From contig JACDBZ010000063.1 in assembly GCA_013694645.1 (NCBI GenBank), positions 1 through 6,548 on the forward strand: a stretch of DNA of 6,548 bases, given 5' to 3'. Origin of the DNA: Chloroflexota bacterium. GTDB taxonomy: Bacteria; Chloroflexota; Limnocylindria; QHBO01. Position numbers and translations under genes: made by a program. Numbering within the stretch: the stretch's first letter is position 1; each line of letters starts with the position of its first letter. Below, in pieces: positions 1 to 6,401 of this stretch. The notes under the pieces were generated by a model, which made no database searches, was not told the DNA's origin, and was given only the letters and a program-made list of their open reading frames with translations.

Positions 1-785
1 GCCACGACGATACAGCGTTCGCTGTCCTCGTCGAGCGGGTCGAGGTCGTGAGATCCGAACATCGATTCGACCACCAGCTCCGCCTCCGTGGCGAGGGCCA
101 CGAGCGCCGTCGGAGATGGATACCAGAGCCGGAAGCTGGCCGGCAGCCTTGCTATCGTACCATCGGCTCGCACCACATCCGTCAGCGTGACGTAGGAAAC
201 ACGAAGGCCCTCGGGAGCCTCCCGGCGCTCCAATTGACTGCGGCGCACGACGCGTCGACCGCCCTCGACCCGCTCCCAGTCGAGGCTGAGGGGCAGATCG
301 TGAGGCGGCAGTCCGCCCGGACCAAGCGTATCCACCACGAGCACGCCGTCCGCAGCCAGCAGCCGTCGCGCCGCCACGAGCGCGCGAAGGGCGTCCTCCG
401 GGCCATCGAGATGCGCGACCACGCCGGCCAGGACGGCCAGGGAACAGCGATCCGGGCGCCTTATTCGGCGCACGTCTCCCACGACCAGCTCGATCCGACC
501 TGCGGCCATCGCCGCGCTCAGATGCGGATCCCCGTCGATCCGGGCTCGGGCGCGCTCCAGCAGCGACGCGGATCCGTCGATCCCGACAATCCGGTGCGCG
601 CCGCCGGCGAGCATCGGGCCGAAGAGCCGCCCGGACCCGCAGCCGAGGTCAATCGTCGGTCCGGGATGACGGCGCGCAATCTCGCGATAGAACCCAAGAT
701 CGTCATCGATCGCGTCATGCTCGAGATCGTAGATCTCGGCCAGCAGCATCGGATCGGTCGGCTGGCCGGCGAGGATATCGCTCAG
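1..785 (-). CDS. Class I SAM-dependent methyltransferase, 3' end cut by window edge
   Basis: Reading from 785 down to 1 gives about 261 codons with no stop. Counting the CTG as residue 1, the SAM-binding motif I IDLGCGSGRL lies at residues 45-54, the acidic end of strand beta-2 is D70 (IVGIDGS), and the post-II motif VVGDV has D104, which usually contacts the adenine ring. These are hallmarks of the Rossmann methyltransferase fold. The last visible residues (SERCIVVA) look like the final strand, so only a few residues are probably missing for a family usually near 250 aa. The substrate cannot be told; a small molecule is more likely than RNA or DNA because no target-recognition domain is seen. 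For the start I prefer CTG at 785-783, which overlaps the upstream TGA (CTGA) and has GGGAGG 8 nt before it. The first ATG (749-747, residue 13) has no ribosome binding site. The gene is last in the visible operon and probably translationally coupled. The family call is secure; the start is moderately so. Confidence 0.85.
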   Translation of the reverse strand, partial: MSDILAGQPTDPMLLAEIYDLEHDAIDDDLGFYREIARRHPGPTIDLGCGSGRLFGPMLAGGAHRIVGIDGSASLLERARARIDGDPHLSAAMAAGRIELVVGDVRRIRRPDRCSLAVLAGVVAHLDGPEDALRALVAARRLLAADGVLVVDTLGPGGLPPHDLPLSLDWERVEGGRRVVRRSQLERREAPEGLRVSYVTLTDVVRADGTIARLPASFRLWYPSPTALVALATEAELVVESMFGSHDLDPLDEDSERCIVV

Positions 786-1975
786 CGCTCCCGCCTCCCG
801 CCGCCCCCCTGCTCGCGCAGCTCGGTCCACGCCCGCTCGACCAGCTCAGGGCTCGAAAGGAGCTCGACGGCGGACGCGGCAAGAATGCTGATCGCCTTCG
901 GCAGCATCTCGTCGCCATCCGGCCCTCCGGCGTGGGCCGCGAATTCGCGTGAGTGGCCTGGCGTCCCCCGCGGTGCAATCGCCAGGTACGGGTGAATCGT
1001 CGGCAGCTCGTGACTGACATTCGTCATGTCGGTGCTCCCCGCGTTCGGATCGACCGGCCCATCGGTCACTCCGGCATCGGCGAGCTGTCGACGCCAGATC
1101 TCGAGCAGCGTCGGGTTGTTGAGCATGGTCCGGCAGCGCGTCACGGGATCCTCGACGATCTCGGCCGTGCAACCGGTCGCGGCGGCGGCGGCATCGGCCA
1201 TGCTGCGAACGCGCTCGATCATCGGCTCCAGATCCTCGTCGATGGGCGAACGGACGTACCAGCGCCCGCTCGTCTCGTCCGGCACGATATTGGGCGCCGC
1301 CCCTCCGTGCGTGATGATCCCGTGCACCCGCTCCCCCGGCTTCAGGTGCTGTCGCCACTGGCTGATCATGGTGTAGAGCAGGACAATCGCGTCGAGGGCG
1401 TTCTTGCCGAGCCATGGATCGGCGCTCGCATGCGCCAGCTTGCCATGGAACGTGACCCCCACCTCGGTGATCGCGAGGCAGAGGATCTCCGAGCTCGTGT
1501 TGTCACTCGGATGAATCTGGAGGCAGACGTCGATGTCGTCGAACACGCCGGCATTGATCAGGTGGACCTTGCCGTTGCCGGCCTCTTCCGCGGGAGTGCC
1601 GATGAACCGGATCTCGCCATCGAAGTCGCGGCCGAGCAGTCCGGCCGTGGCGATCGCGGCACCCGCACTGGAGGAGCACATCAGGTTGTGACCGCACCCG
1701 TGCCCCACTTCGGGGAGCGCGTCGTACTCGCCGGCAAACGCGACCACGTGTCCCGCGGCGCGCCCATGCCAGCGCGCAACAAAGGCCGTTTCGAGCCCTC
1801 CGGCCTTCCGGTCGATGTCGAAGCCATGCTTCTCGAGCAGCTCCGCGGTCCACGCCGATGCCTGCCGCTCCTCGAAGGCGATCTCCGGGTTGGCATGCAC
1901 GCGGTGCGACAGCTCGAGCGCTTCCGGGAGCACGGCCTCGACGGCCGCTGCAAGCCGATCCATAGGACTGGACAT
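782..1975 (-). CDS. M20 family metallo-amidohydrolase (AbgB/ACY1L2-like, M20D type)
   Basis: This 397-aa cytoplasmic enzyme of the M20 family should hydrolyse an amide bond in an N-acyl amino acid, an aminobenzoyl-glutamate-like compound or a dipeptide, using two metal ions. Motifs run in the family order: HRVHANPEIAFEE (24-36), GEYDALPEVGHGCGHN (82-97) with metal ligands C94 and H96, GTPAEEAGNGK (126-136) with catalytic and ligand acids E130/E131, QIHPS (153-157) with H155, the lid domain from about 177 with HGKLAHASADPW, and TPGHSREF (338-345) with the last ligand His. All expected metal ligands are present and the length is normal. The GEYDALP...GHGCGHN form is typical of AbgB and mammalian ACY1L2/PM20D2-like members rather than of DapE or carboxypeptidase G2. 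The reading frame extends upstream to 2149, but that part lies inside the membrane-protein gene. ATG 1975 has GGAGGAG 9 nt ahead and is the true start. No signal peptide is seen. The exact substrate is unknown. Confidence 0.93.
   Translation of the reverse strand: MSSPMDRLAAAVEAVLPEALELSHRVHANPEIAFEERQASAWTAELLEKHGFDIDRKAGGLETAFVARWHGRAAGHVVAFAGEYDALPEVGHGCGHNLMCSSSAGAAIATAGLLGRDFDGEIRFIGTPAEEAGNGKVHLINAGVFDDIDVCLQIHPSDNTSSEILCLAITEVGVTFHGKLAHASADPWLGKNALDAIVLLYTMISQWRQHLKPGERVHGIITHGGAAPNIVPDETSGRWYVRSPIDEDLEPMIERVRSMADAAAAATGCTAEIVEDPVTRCRTMLNNPTLLEIWRRQLADAGVTDGPVDPNAGSTDMTNVSHELPTIHPYLAIAPRGTPGHSREFAAHAGGPDGDEMLPKAISILAASAVELLSSPELVERAWTELREQGGGGRRER
794..799 (-). promoter_or_regulatory. 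Ribosome binding site that favours a CTG start for the methyltransferase
   Basis: Minus-strand GGGAGG lies 8 nt before the CTG at 785-783, inside the last codons of the amidohydrolase gene. The competing ATG 36 nt further downstream has no purine-rich tract ahead of it. This supports initiation at the CTGA overlap, but CTG starts are rare, so it needs direct proof. Confidence 0.5.
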
Positions 1976-1984
1976 CGACGTCGT

Positions 1985-1991
1985 CTCCTCC
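1985..1991 (-). promoter_or_regulatory. Ribosome binding site of the amidohydrolase
   Basis: Minus-strand GGAGGAG sits 9 nt before ATG 1975, in the 17-nt gap after the membrane-protein TAG (1995-1993). It fixes the start against an in-frame extension of 58 codons that would overlap the preceding gene. Confidence 0.85.
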
Positions 1992-1992
1992 G

Positions 1993-2394
1993 CTACTGAT
2001 CGCGCCGGGCGAAGAACCACTCGATCACGCCAGCGAGGATGATCACGAAGATCGCGATCGGGGCGCTCAAAACACCGCCGAGGCGCAAGCCGGCGACCGT
2101 GGCGATCACGAGCCCGACGATGATGCCACGTCGCGTGGCTCGTTCCCACGCTCCACGATAGACGATGCGACGGCGCGACATTACCTCTCCGAGAAACGCG
2201 AACGGGGTCACGAGCAGCGCCGCGGCCGAGGATGCCAGGGCCACCACCACGACGCGGTTGCGGGCAGCGTCAGCGCAGGCCTGCGCCTCCGTCTCCTGCG
2301 GACAGGCTGCGCTCGCCACGGCGACGAGGATGACGGCGACCAGGATGCCCGACAGGATCAGGGCCGCGACCGCGAGCCGATGCCCGCCGGTCAC
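1993..2394 (-). CDS. Small four-helix membrane protein of unknown function
   Basis: This 133-aa protein is mostly hydrophobic and I do not recognise its family. Four membrane segments are visible: about 7-29, 48-70, 90-106 and 108-128. The loop between helices 2 and 3 is strongly basic (SRRRIVYRGAWERATRRG, 73-90) and the C-terminus ends WFFARRDQ. By the positive-inside rule both termini and this loop face the cytoplasm. The loop between helices 1 and 2 then lies outside; it carries C31 and C40 in an acidic stretch and could hold a disulfide. The start is GTG (2394-2392), sharing GTGA with the stop of the helicase-nuclease. No ribosome binding site precedes it, so translation is probably coupled to the upstream gene. 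The stop TAG (1995-1993) is 17 nt before the amidohydrolase. No enzymatic or transporter motif is seen. The conserved operon packing and coherent topology make it a real gene; its role is open. Confidence 0.8.
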   Translation of the reverse strand: MTGGHRLAVAALILSGILVAVILVAVASAACPQETEAQACADAARNRVVVVALASSAAALLVTPFAFLGEVMSRRRIVYRGAWERATRRGIIVGLVIATVAGLRLGGVLSAPIAIFVIILAGVIEWFFARRDQ

Positions 2395-5300
2395 CGTGAA
2401 GCGTCGGGGCAGATCTCGCGAAACGGACAGTAGCCGCAGCGCATGGCGCTCGGAGTCGCGTCGAAGGCGCGGCCTCGGATGCCGGCGGCCGCCTGGGTGA
2501 TCTGCTCCTGCGCCTTCTCGAGTCGCTTCTCGGTCGGCGCGGAGCGACCGACCATGCCGGATTCGAGAAAGTGCAGGGCGACCTCGTCCGGGAGCGCGCC
2601 ATGCTCAGCTTCGTGCGCGAGCGCGTAGATCGAGAGCTGGAGAGACTCCCTCGCTCGCCGATTGGCGGTTGGAAGGTCACGCACGTCGCTCGACTTGTAA
2701 TCGGTGACCACGACGCGGCCGGCCTCGTCACGGTCGACGCGGTCGTACCGTCCGCGGAGGCGGTCCCGCCCGAACGCTACGGTGAAGTCGCGTTCGACCG
2801 CCGTCGGCCGCGCCGGATCGCGCTGCTGCTCATCCCAGAAACGGGTCACCGCCTGGTGGGCCGCGGTCCGGCGAGCCTCCTCGTGCGCTCGGGTCAGGAA
2901 GCCGATCGATTCCCAGTTGGCGTCCAGGGCCGCATGCAGCTCCTCGACGGCCATCGTGCCGCCGGCCATCTGGCGACGGTGGTAGGCCTGCACGGCTGCA
3001 TGCAGCGCACGCCCATAGACCATCTGGTGCGAGGCGGGCGTCGGGATGCGCACGACGTGCCCGTATCGGTACTTGGCCGGACAATCGAGGTAGTCGTTGA
3101 TCTGCCCGAAGCTGAGCGTCAGCGGCCGGTCGCCCAGCCGTGGCTTCGAAGCAGGGGCGGCGGGCGCGGTCGGCGAGGCCTGGTGGCGCGCGAGCTTCTC
3201 AAGGAGCGCAGGCCGGATCGTCTCGATCGGCGTCGCCGGCGGCAGGTCGAGGGCTTCCGCCACGAAGCGGCTAACGCCACGCGAGGTGCGCCCACCGTAG
3301 TCCTGCGCAGAGCACAGCACCAGCTCCTCGCGCGCACGGGTCATGCCCACGTAGAAGAGGCGCCGCTCCTCCGCGACATGCTGGTCAGCGTCGGGAATGG
3401 GCCCGCTGACCAGAGCGTCCGGCAGCTCCAGTGCGTCGCGCCGATCCCGGCCCGGGAAACGATCGTCGACGAGACCCACCATGTGCACAACGCCGAACTC
3501 GAGTCCCTTTGCCTTGTGATAGGTCAGCACATGGACCGCGTCGCCCTCGTCGGGATCGACGTCCGCCGTCGAGGGGTCGTCGCCAGTCTCGATCAGCGTA
3601 TCGAGCTGAGCCACCAAGAACGGAAGGCGATCATCGCGTAGCAGGCTCCCCTGTCGTCGCACGATCTCGAAGAAGCGCGCGACGTTGGCGAGCCGCTCCT
3701 CGCCGGTCTCGCGTCCCTCGTGTGCGAGCCGCGCCAGCCAGCCGCTGCTCGTGATGAAGTGGTAGAGCAGCTCACCGCTGGTCTTGTCGGTGCTCATGGC
3801 CCGATGCGCCTCGAGGTTGCCGATCAGTCGCTGCACGACCTCGATGGCGCGCAGGGCGAACGGCGAGCGCTCCGGATCAGCGACGGCATCGGCGAGTGCG
3901 ACGGCAAGGCTGCTGCGTCGACGGCGCGCATTCGTGAGCGCCAGGGTCACGTCAGATGCGGACAGGCCGAAGATCTCGCTCGTGGCGAGGTCATACAGGC
4001 TGACAGAGTCGTCCGGATCGTTCACCGCGCGCAGGAAGCTGATCAGGACCCGCACCTCGGGCTGGCGATAGAGGCCGGCGGTGCCGCTGAAACGCCACGG
4101 GATGCGCGACATGTTCAGCGCGCGCAGGTACAGATCGGCCTCGCGGTTGCCGCGCACCAGGATGGCGTGATCCCCCGCTCGACGTCCTGCGCGGATGGAG
4201 GCGCGGATGCGCTCGGCAACCGCATCCGCCTCGTCCGAGCCGGTGGCGAAGGCGAGCAGCTCGATCGGCCCGGCCTGCGGTTCCGGCCGGTCGAATCGCA
4301 GGCGTGCGCGCAGGCGCTTGTCGAGGCCCTCCCGGGCCTCGAGCCGATCGGGATTGTTGTGCGTGATGAGCCGATGCGCCGCATCCAAAATCGGCTGGCG
4401 GCTGCGGTAGTTATCGACCAGCACGACGCTCGTCGCCTTCGGGTACGCCTCGCGGAAACCGAGAATGTTGCCGGACGCCGCGCCGCGGAAACGATAGATG
4501 CTCTGGTCGTCATCGCCGACCACCGTCACGTTGCCGTGTGGCTCGGCGAGGAGCCGGACGATCTCCCACTGCGCATGATTCGTGTCCTGGAATTCATCCA
4601 CCAGGATGTACCGATAGCAAGCCCGCTCGTCGGCCAACACGCTCGGGTGGTCGCGCAGCAGCCGCAGCGCGAGGCCGACCTGGTCGCCGAAGTCGAGCCG
4701 ATCGGTCGTGCGCATCAGGCCCTCGTAGGCGTCGTACGCGGCGGCCAGCTCTCCGTGACGAGCCGCTTCCTCAGCGAGGCCCGAGTCGCCCGGCCGCTCG
4801 ATCGCGCGTCGCTGCAGGTCGGCGGCGGCCGCGAGGTAGGAGGCGGGCGAAATGTCCTCGTCCCGCAGCCTGCTGATGAGGGTCACCAGCGCGGAGAGAA
4901 AGCGAGTCGGGTCGCCGAGCGGCCGGTATCGGTCCAGGGGCAGCTCGAACAGATGCTCGCGCAGCAGGATGATCTGCTCCGCCCGGGAGAGGACGGTGGA
5001 CCGATCCGACAGCCCCGCCTCGAGCGCATGCTCACGCAGCAGCCGATCGCCGAACGCGTGGAATGTGCTGATGGCGGCATCGGTCTGGCCGTACGGCACG
5101 AGCCGATCGACCCGCTCCACCATCTCGAGCGCCGCCCGGTCGGTAAAGGTCAGGGCCAGGATCTCCGATGGCAGCGCGCGCTTTTCGGCGATCAGCCACG
5201 CGATCCGCCGCGTGATGACGGTTGTCTTGCCCGTCCCGGCGCCCGCAACGATGAGGAGCGGCCCGCTGGCATGGGTGACCGCTCTGCGCTGTCGCGCCGT

Positions 5301-5444
5301 AAGGTCGGCGAGGAGCGGCGGCTGGATGCGGAGGTGCGGCCGGCGCGGGCGTGGCGAAGGGGCCAGCTCCTCGAAGAAGGGCAGCTGATCGGGTGACGGA
5401 ACGACGATGGGCACGTCGTCGATGGTAGCGGAGGACCGATTCAC
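2391..5444 (-). CDS. UvrD/AddA-type DNA helicase fused to RecB/AddB-type Fe-S nuclease
   Basis: This 1017-aa protein should unwind and resect DNA ends with ATP. Superfamily 1A helicase motifs, in order: Q52 of the Q motif, Walker A GAGTGKTT (68-75), motif Ia around LTFTDRAA (98-105), STFHAFGDRL (126-135), Walker B LVDEFQD (281-287), GDDDQSIYRFRGA (310-322), DNYRS (344-348), YHKAKGLEF (642-650) and RRLFYVGMTRAR (694-705). An Ala/Pro-rich linker (about 755-776) leads to a PD-(D/E)XK nuclease: H815 in GRALH, D901/D904 in GRYDRVD, D915 and K917 in TDYKSS, and QLSIY (936-940). Four cysteines, C788 and C1003-x2-C1006-x5-C1012, match the iron-sulfur staple of AddB and related nucleases. No motif residue is missing. 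The GTG start (5444-5442) follows an in-frame TAA seven codons upstream; no good Shine-Dalgarno precedes it. The architecture resembles AdnA/AdnB, but no partner subunit is visible in this window. Residues 1-45 form a Pro-rich, probably disordered tail. Confidence 0.95.
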   Translation of the reverse strand: MNRSSATIDDVPIVVPSPDQLPFFEELAPSPRPRRPHLRIQPPLLADLTARQRRAVTHASGPLLIVAGAGTGKTTVITRRIAWLIAEKRALPSEILALTFTDRAALEMVERVDRLVPYGQTDAAISTFHAFGDRLLREHALEAGLSDRSTVLSRAEQIILLREHLFELPLDRYRPLGDPTRFLSALVTLISRLRDEDISPASYLAAAADLQRRAIERPGDSGLAEEAARHGELAAAYDAYEGLMRTTDRLDFGDQVGLALRLLRDHPSVLADERACYRYILVDEFQDTNHAQWEIVRLLAEPHGNVTVVGDDDQSIYRFRGAASGNILGFREAYPKATSVVLVDNYRSRQPILDAAHRLITHNNPDRLEAREGLDKRLRARLRFDRPEPQAGPIELLAFATGSDEADAVAERIRASIRAGRRAGDHAILVRGNREADLYLRALNMSRIPWRFSGTAGLYRQPEVRVLISFLRAVNDPDDSVSLYDLATSEIFGLSASDVTLALTNARRRRSSLAVALADAVADPERSPFALRAIEVVQRLIGNLEAHRAMSTDKTSGELLYHFITSSGWLARLAHEGRETGEERLANVARFFEIVRRQGSLLRDDRLPFLVAQLDTLIETGDDPSTADVDPDEGDAVHVLTYHKAKGLEFGVVHMVGLVDDRFPGRDRRDALELPDALVSGPIPDADQHVAEERRLFYVGMTRAREELVLCSAQDYGGRTSRGVSRFVAEALDLPPATPIETIRPALLEKLARHQASPTAPAAPASKPRLGDRPLTLSFGQINDYLDCPAKYRYGHVVRIPTPASHQMVYGRALHAAVQAYHRRQMAGGTMAVEELHAALDANWESIGFLTRAHEEARRTAAHQAVTRFWDEQQRDPARPTAVERDFTVAFGRDRLRGRYDRVDRDEAGRVVVTDYKSSDVRDLPTANRRARESLQLSIYALAHEAEHGALPDEVALHFLESGMVGRSAPTEKRLEKAQEQITQAAAGIRGRAFDATPSAMRCGYCPFREICPDASR

Positions 5445-5497
5445 TCCGCCGTTATCAGCCGCTTACCGGACAGCTCGCCTGTCGCGTTGCGATTCAC
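5441..5497 (-). CDS. Possible 18-aa upstream ORF coupled to the helicase-nuclease
   Basis: A GTG at 5497-5495 opens VNRNATGELSGKRLITAE and stops at TGA 5443-5441, overlapping the helicase GTG start as GTGA. An AGGAAG lies about 9 nt before its GTG. It would give the helicase, which lacks its own ribosome binding site, a coupled way to start. The peptide resembles nothing I can name. It contains the repeat-derived ATGELSGKR. It could equally be chance, since open frames are easy to find at this GC content. Confidence 0.22.
   Translation of the reverse strand: MNRNATGELSGKRLITAE
5451..5456 (-). promoter_or_regulatory. Weak candidate -10 element (GATAAC) for the helicase operon
   Basis: The operon needs its own promoter because a strong terminator lies about 100 nt upstream. 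GATAAC matches TATAAT at four of six positions and sits 6 nt before the GTG start, so transcription could begin at the start codon and give a leaderless mRNA. No acceptable -35 element is seen 16-18 nt upstream. This reading conflicts with the upstream-ORF idea. Confidence 0.2.
5460..5486. repeat. 27-nt direct repeat, copy 1 (before the helicase gene)
   Basis: On the plus strand this copy begins CGCTTACCGGACAG and ends CTCGCCTGTCGCG. It matches 6375-6401 in the same orientation at 25 of 27 positions. It lies between the terminator and the helicase start, ending 15 nt before the GTG. In this copy GACAG-CTCGC-CTGTC could form a 5-bp hairpin, but the second copy has a mismatch in that stem, so a conserved hairpin is unlikely. 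Confidence 0.75.
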
Positions 5498-5542
5498 ACC
5501 ATGCCGCTTCCTGCTCAACCCCGGCGTGTCTCGTGGCTCGTC

Positions 5543-5575
5543 AAAAAGCCGCCGGACCCAAGAAGGCCCGACGGC
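5543..5575 (-). terminator. Rho-independent terminator of the secreted-protein gene
   Basis: On the minus strand the arm at 5575-5565 (GCCGTCGGGCC) pairs with 5558-5548 (GGTCCGGCGGC). This makes an 11-bp stem with two G-U pairs and a 6-nt loop, directly followed by five T (5547-5543). It starts 25 nt after the stop of the secreted-protein gene and separates that unit from the helicase operon. Confidence 0.85.
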
Positions 5576-5600
5576 ATGGAAACGACGCTGCAGGCCAGGT

Positions 5601-6206
5601 TCAGCAGCGCGTCGTGACGCTGTACTGACTCAGGCTGCCCCAACCAGACTGGTCCATCGTGACGTCGTCGATAGTCATGGTGCCGGCGAGCTCCGCCGAT
5701 TGATCGCTGAACGAGTAGCGGTAGGTGCATGTGCCGTCACTGAAGGTGCCGCGGCCACTGCTGCTAAAGATCTCTCCCACGGCGCTGTCGGATGCGGAGA
5801 CGGTGATGGTCCGGGTGCCGCTCTCCGTGCAACGGCGCGGCCCGCAGCGGACCTCGGAGACCGTCACGGACGTGTCGGCGAGGCTAACGGTGAAGTCGCC
5901 CGTGAAGGTGAGCGCGTCGCTGCTGATCTCGTCGGTGCAGCCTGACTCCTGGCTAATGGTCCGATACGTGCGCGTGCTGTACGTGTACGTGCTCACGCAG
6001 ACGACGATAGTATCGGGCGAGGTGCTGAACACGTCGAGCGAGGTGTCGGTGCAGGTCGACGATCGCCCCTCGGTACACACGCTGGAGTAGCTGGAGAAGT
6101 ACATCGAGGTGCCCGACTCTTTCAGCGGTGGTGCCGCCAGCGCGGGTGCGGCAAGCGCCAGCAGCAACATTGGCACGACGATGATGGGAACCACGAATCG
6201 ACGCAT
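5601..6206 (-). CDS. Secreted Ser/Thr-rich protein with eight cysteines, function unknown
   Basis: This 201-aa protein has a clear Sec signal peptide: MRRF, a hydrophobic core (about 5-20), then a cleavage site after PALA (24/25). The mature part is rich in Ser and Thr, alternates polar and beta-branched residues as in beta-sheet proteins, and lacks further membrane segments. It carries eight cysteines (C44, C52, C70, C90, C121, C126, C160 and C201, the last residue), an even number that would allow four disulfides outside the cytoplasm. No lipobox, LPxTG anchor or catalytic motif is seen, and I do not recognise the family. The start ATG 6206 has GAGGAG 8 nt ahead. Upstream is an ECF-type promoter and downstream a strong terminator, so it is a single-gene unit. 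Regulation by an ECF sigma factor would fit an envelope or stress role, but that is inference. Confidence 0.85.
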   Translation of the reverse strand: MRRFVVPIIVVPMLLLALAAPALAAPPLKESGTSMYFSSYSSVCTEGRSSTCTDTSLDVFSTSPDTIVVCVSTYTYSTRTYRTISQESGCTDEISSDALTFTGDFTVSLADTSVTVSEVRCGPRRCTESGTRTITVSASDSAVGEIFSSSGRGTFSDGTCTYRYSFSDQSAELAGTMTIDDVTMDQSGWGSLSQYSVTTRC

Positions 6207-6214
6207 GTTCGGAT

Positions 6215-6220
6215 CTCCTC
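6215..6220 (-). promoter_or_regulatory. Ribosome binding site of the secreted-protein gene
   Basis: Minus-strand GAGGAG lies 8 nt before ATG 6206. It is close to ideal and confirms both the gene and its start. Confidence 0.85.
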
Positions 6221-6256
6221 ATATGGGTGGGAGCAACTGCCGACTCCCTTAGTCCC

Positions 6257-6284
6257 TAGACGCCTTGCGGCACGATTCGTTGCA
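6257..6284 (-). promoter_or_regulatory. ECF sigma factor-type promoter for the secreted-protein gene
   Basis: On the minus strand TGCAAC (6284-6279) is followed by a 16-nt spacer and CGTCTA (6262-6257). ECF sigma factors typically use an AAC-containing -35 and a CGTC-type -10 with this spacing, as in the Bacillus sigma-M, -W and -X regulons. Transcription would start near 6250, giving a leader of about 44 nt that contains the GAGGAG site. The first bases of that leader could form a small hairpin (GGGAG at 6248-6244 with CTCCC at 6233-6229, 10-nt loop). No sigma-70-type promoter of comparable quality is seen in this gap. No sigma factor gene is in the window. Confidence 0.6.
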
Positions 6285-6374
6285 TCGGGCCGTGCGGGCG
6301 TCTGTGTGCGGACATCGTCGACCATCTCCCCTGCGGAGAAACTGCGGTCGCTGCCGCTCGCCCATGAGCGCGCA

Positions 6375-6401
6375 CGTTTACCGGAGAGCTCGCCTGTCGC
6401 G
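6375..6401. repeat. 27-nt direct repeat, copy 2 (at the end of the SelB-like fragment)
   Basis: On the plus strand this copy begins CGTTTACCGGAGAG and ends CTCGCCTGTCGCG. It differs from copy 1 (5460-5486) at two positions only. It covers the last codons and the TAA stop of the minus-strand fragment 6378-6548 and lies about 90 nt upstream of the ECF-type promoter. Confidence 0.75.

Noticed and set aside
48..995. A 315-codon open frame on the plus strand opposite the methyltransferase.
   Set aside because: The minus strand carries the SAM-binding motifs in order; the plus-strand product looks random.
953..1999. A 348-codon open frame on the plus strand opposite the amidohydrolase.
   Set aside because: Its composition is Arg/His/Gly-rich, it has no domain, and the minus strand encodes a complete M20 enzyme.
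1976..2149. A 58-codon N-terminal extension of the amidohydrolase.
   Set aside because: It lies within the membrane-protein gene, reads as Arg-rich noise, and ATG 1975 has an excellent ribosome binding site.
2571..3641. A 356-codon open frame on the plus strand.
   Set aside because: It is a shadow of the helicase-nuclease C-terminal half, with no coherent motifs.
3720..5396. A 558-codon open frame on the plus strand opposite the helicase-nuclease.
   Set aside because: It is antisense to a protein with all helicase motifs, has no recognisable domain, and long antisense frames are common in GC-rich genes.
5460..5486. A conserved regulatory hairpin in the 27-nt repeat.
   Set aside because: The 5-bp stem in copy 1 is broken by a mismatch in copy 2 without compensation.
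5445..5542. A LexA-type SOS box before the helicase-nuclease.
   Set aside because: Neither GAAC-N4-GTTC-like nor GTTC-N7-GTTC-like sequence is present.
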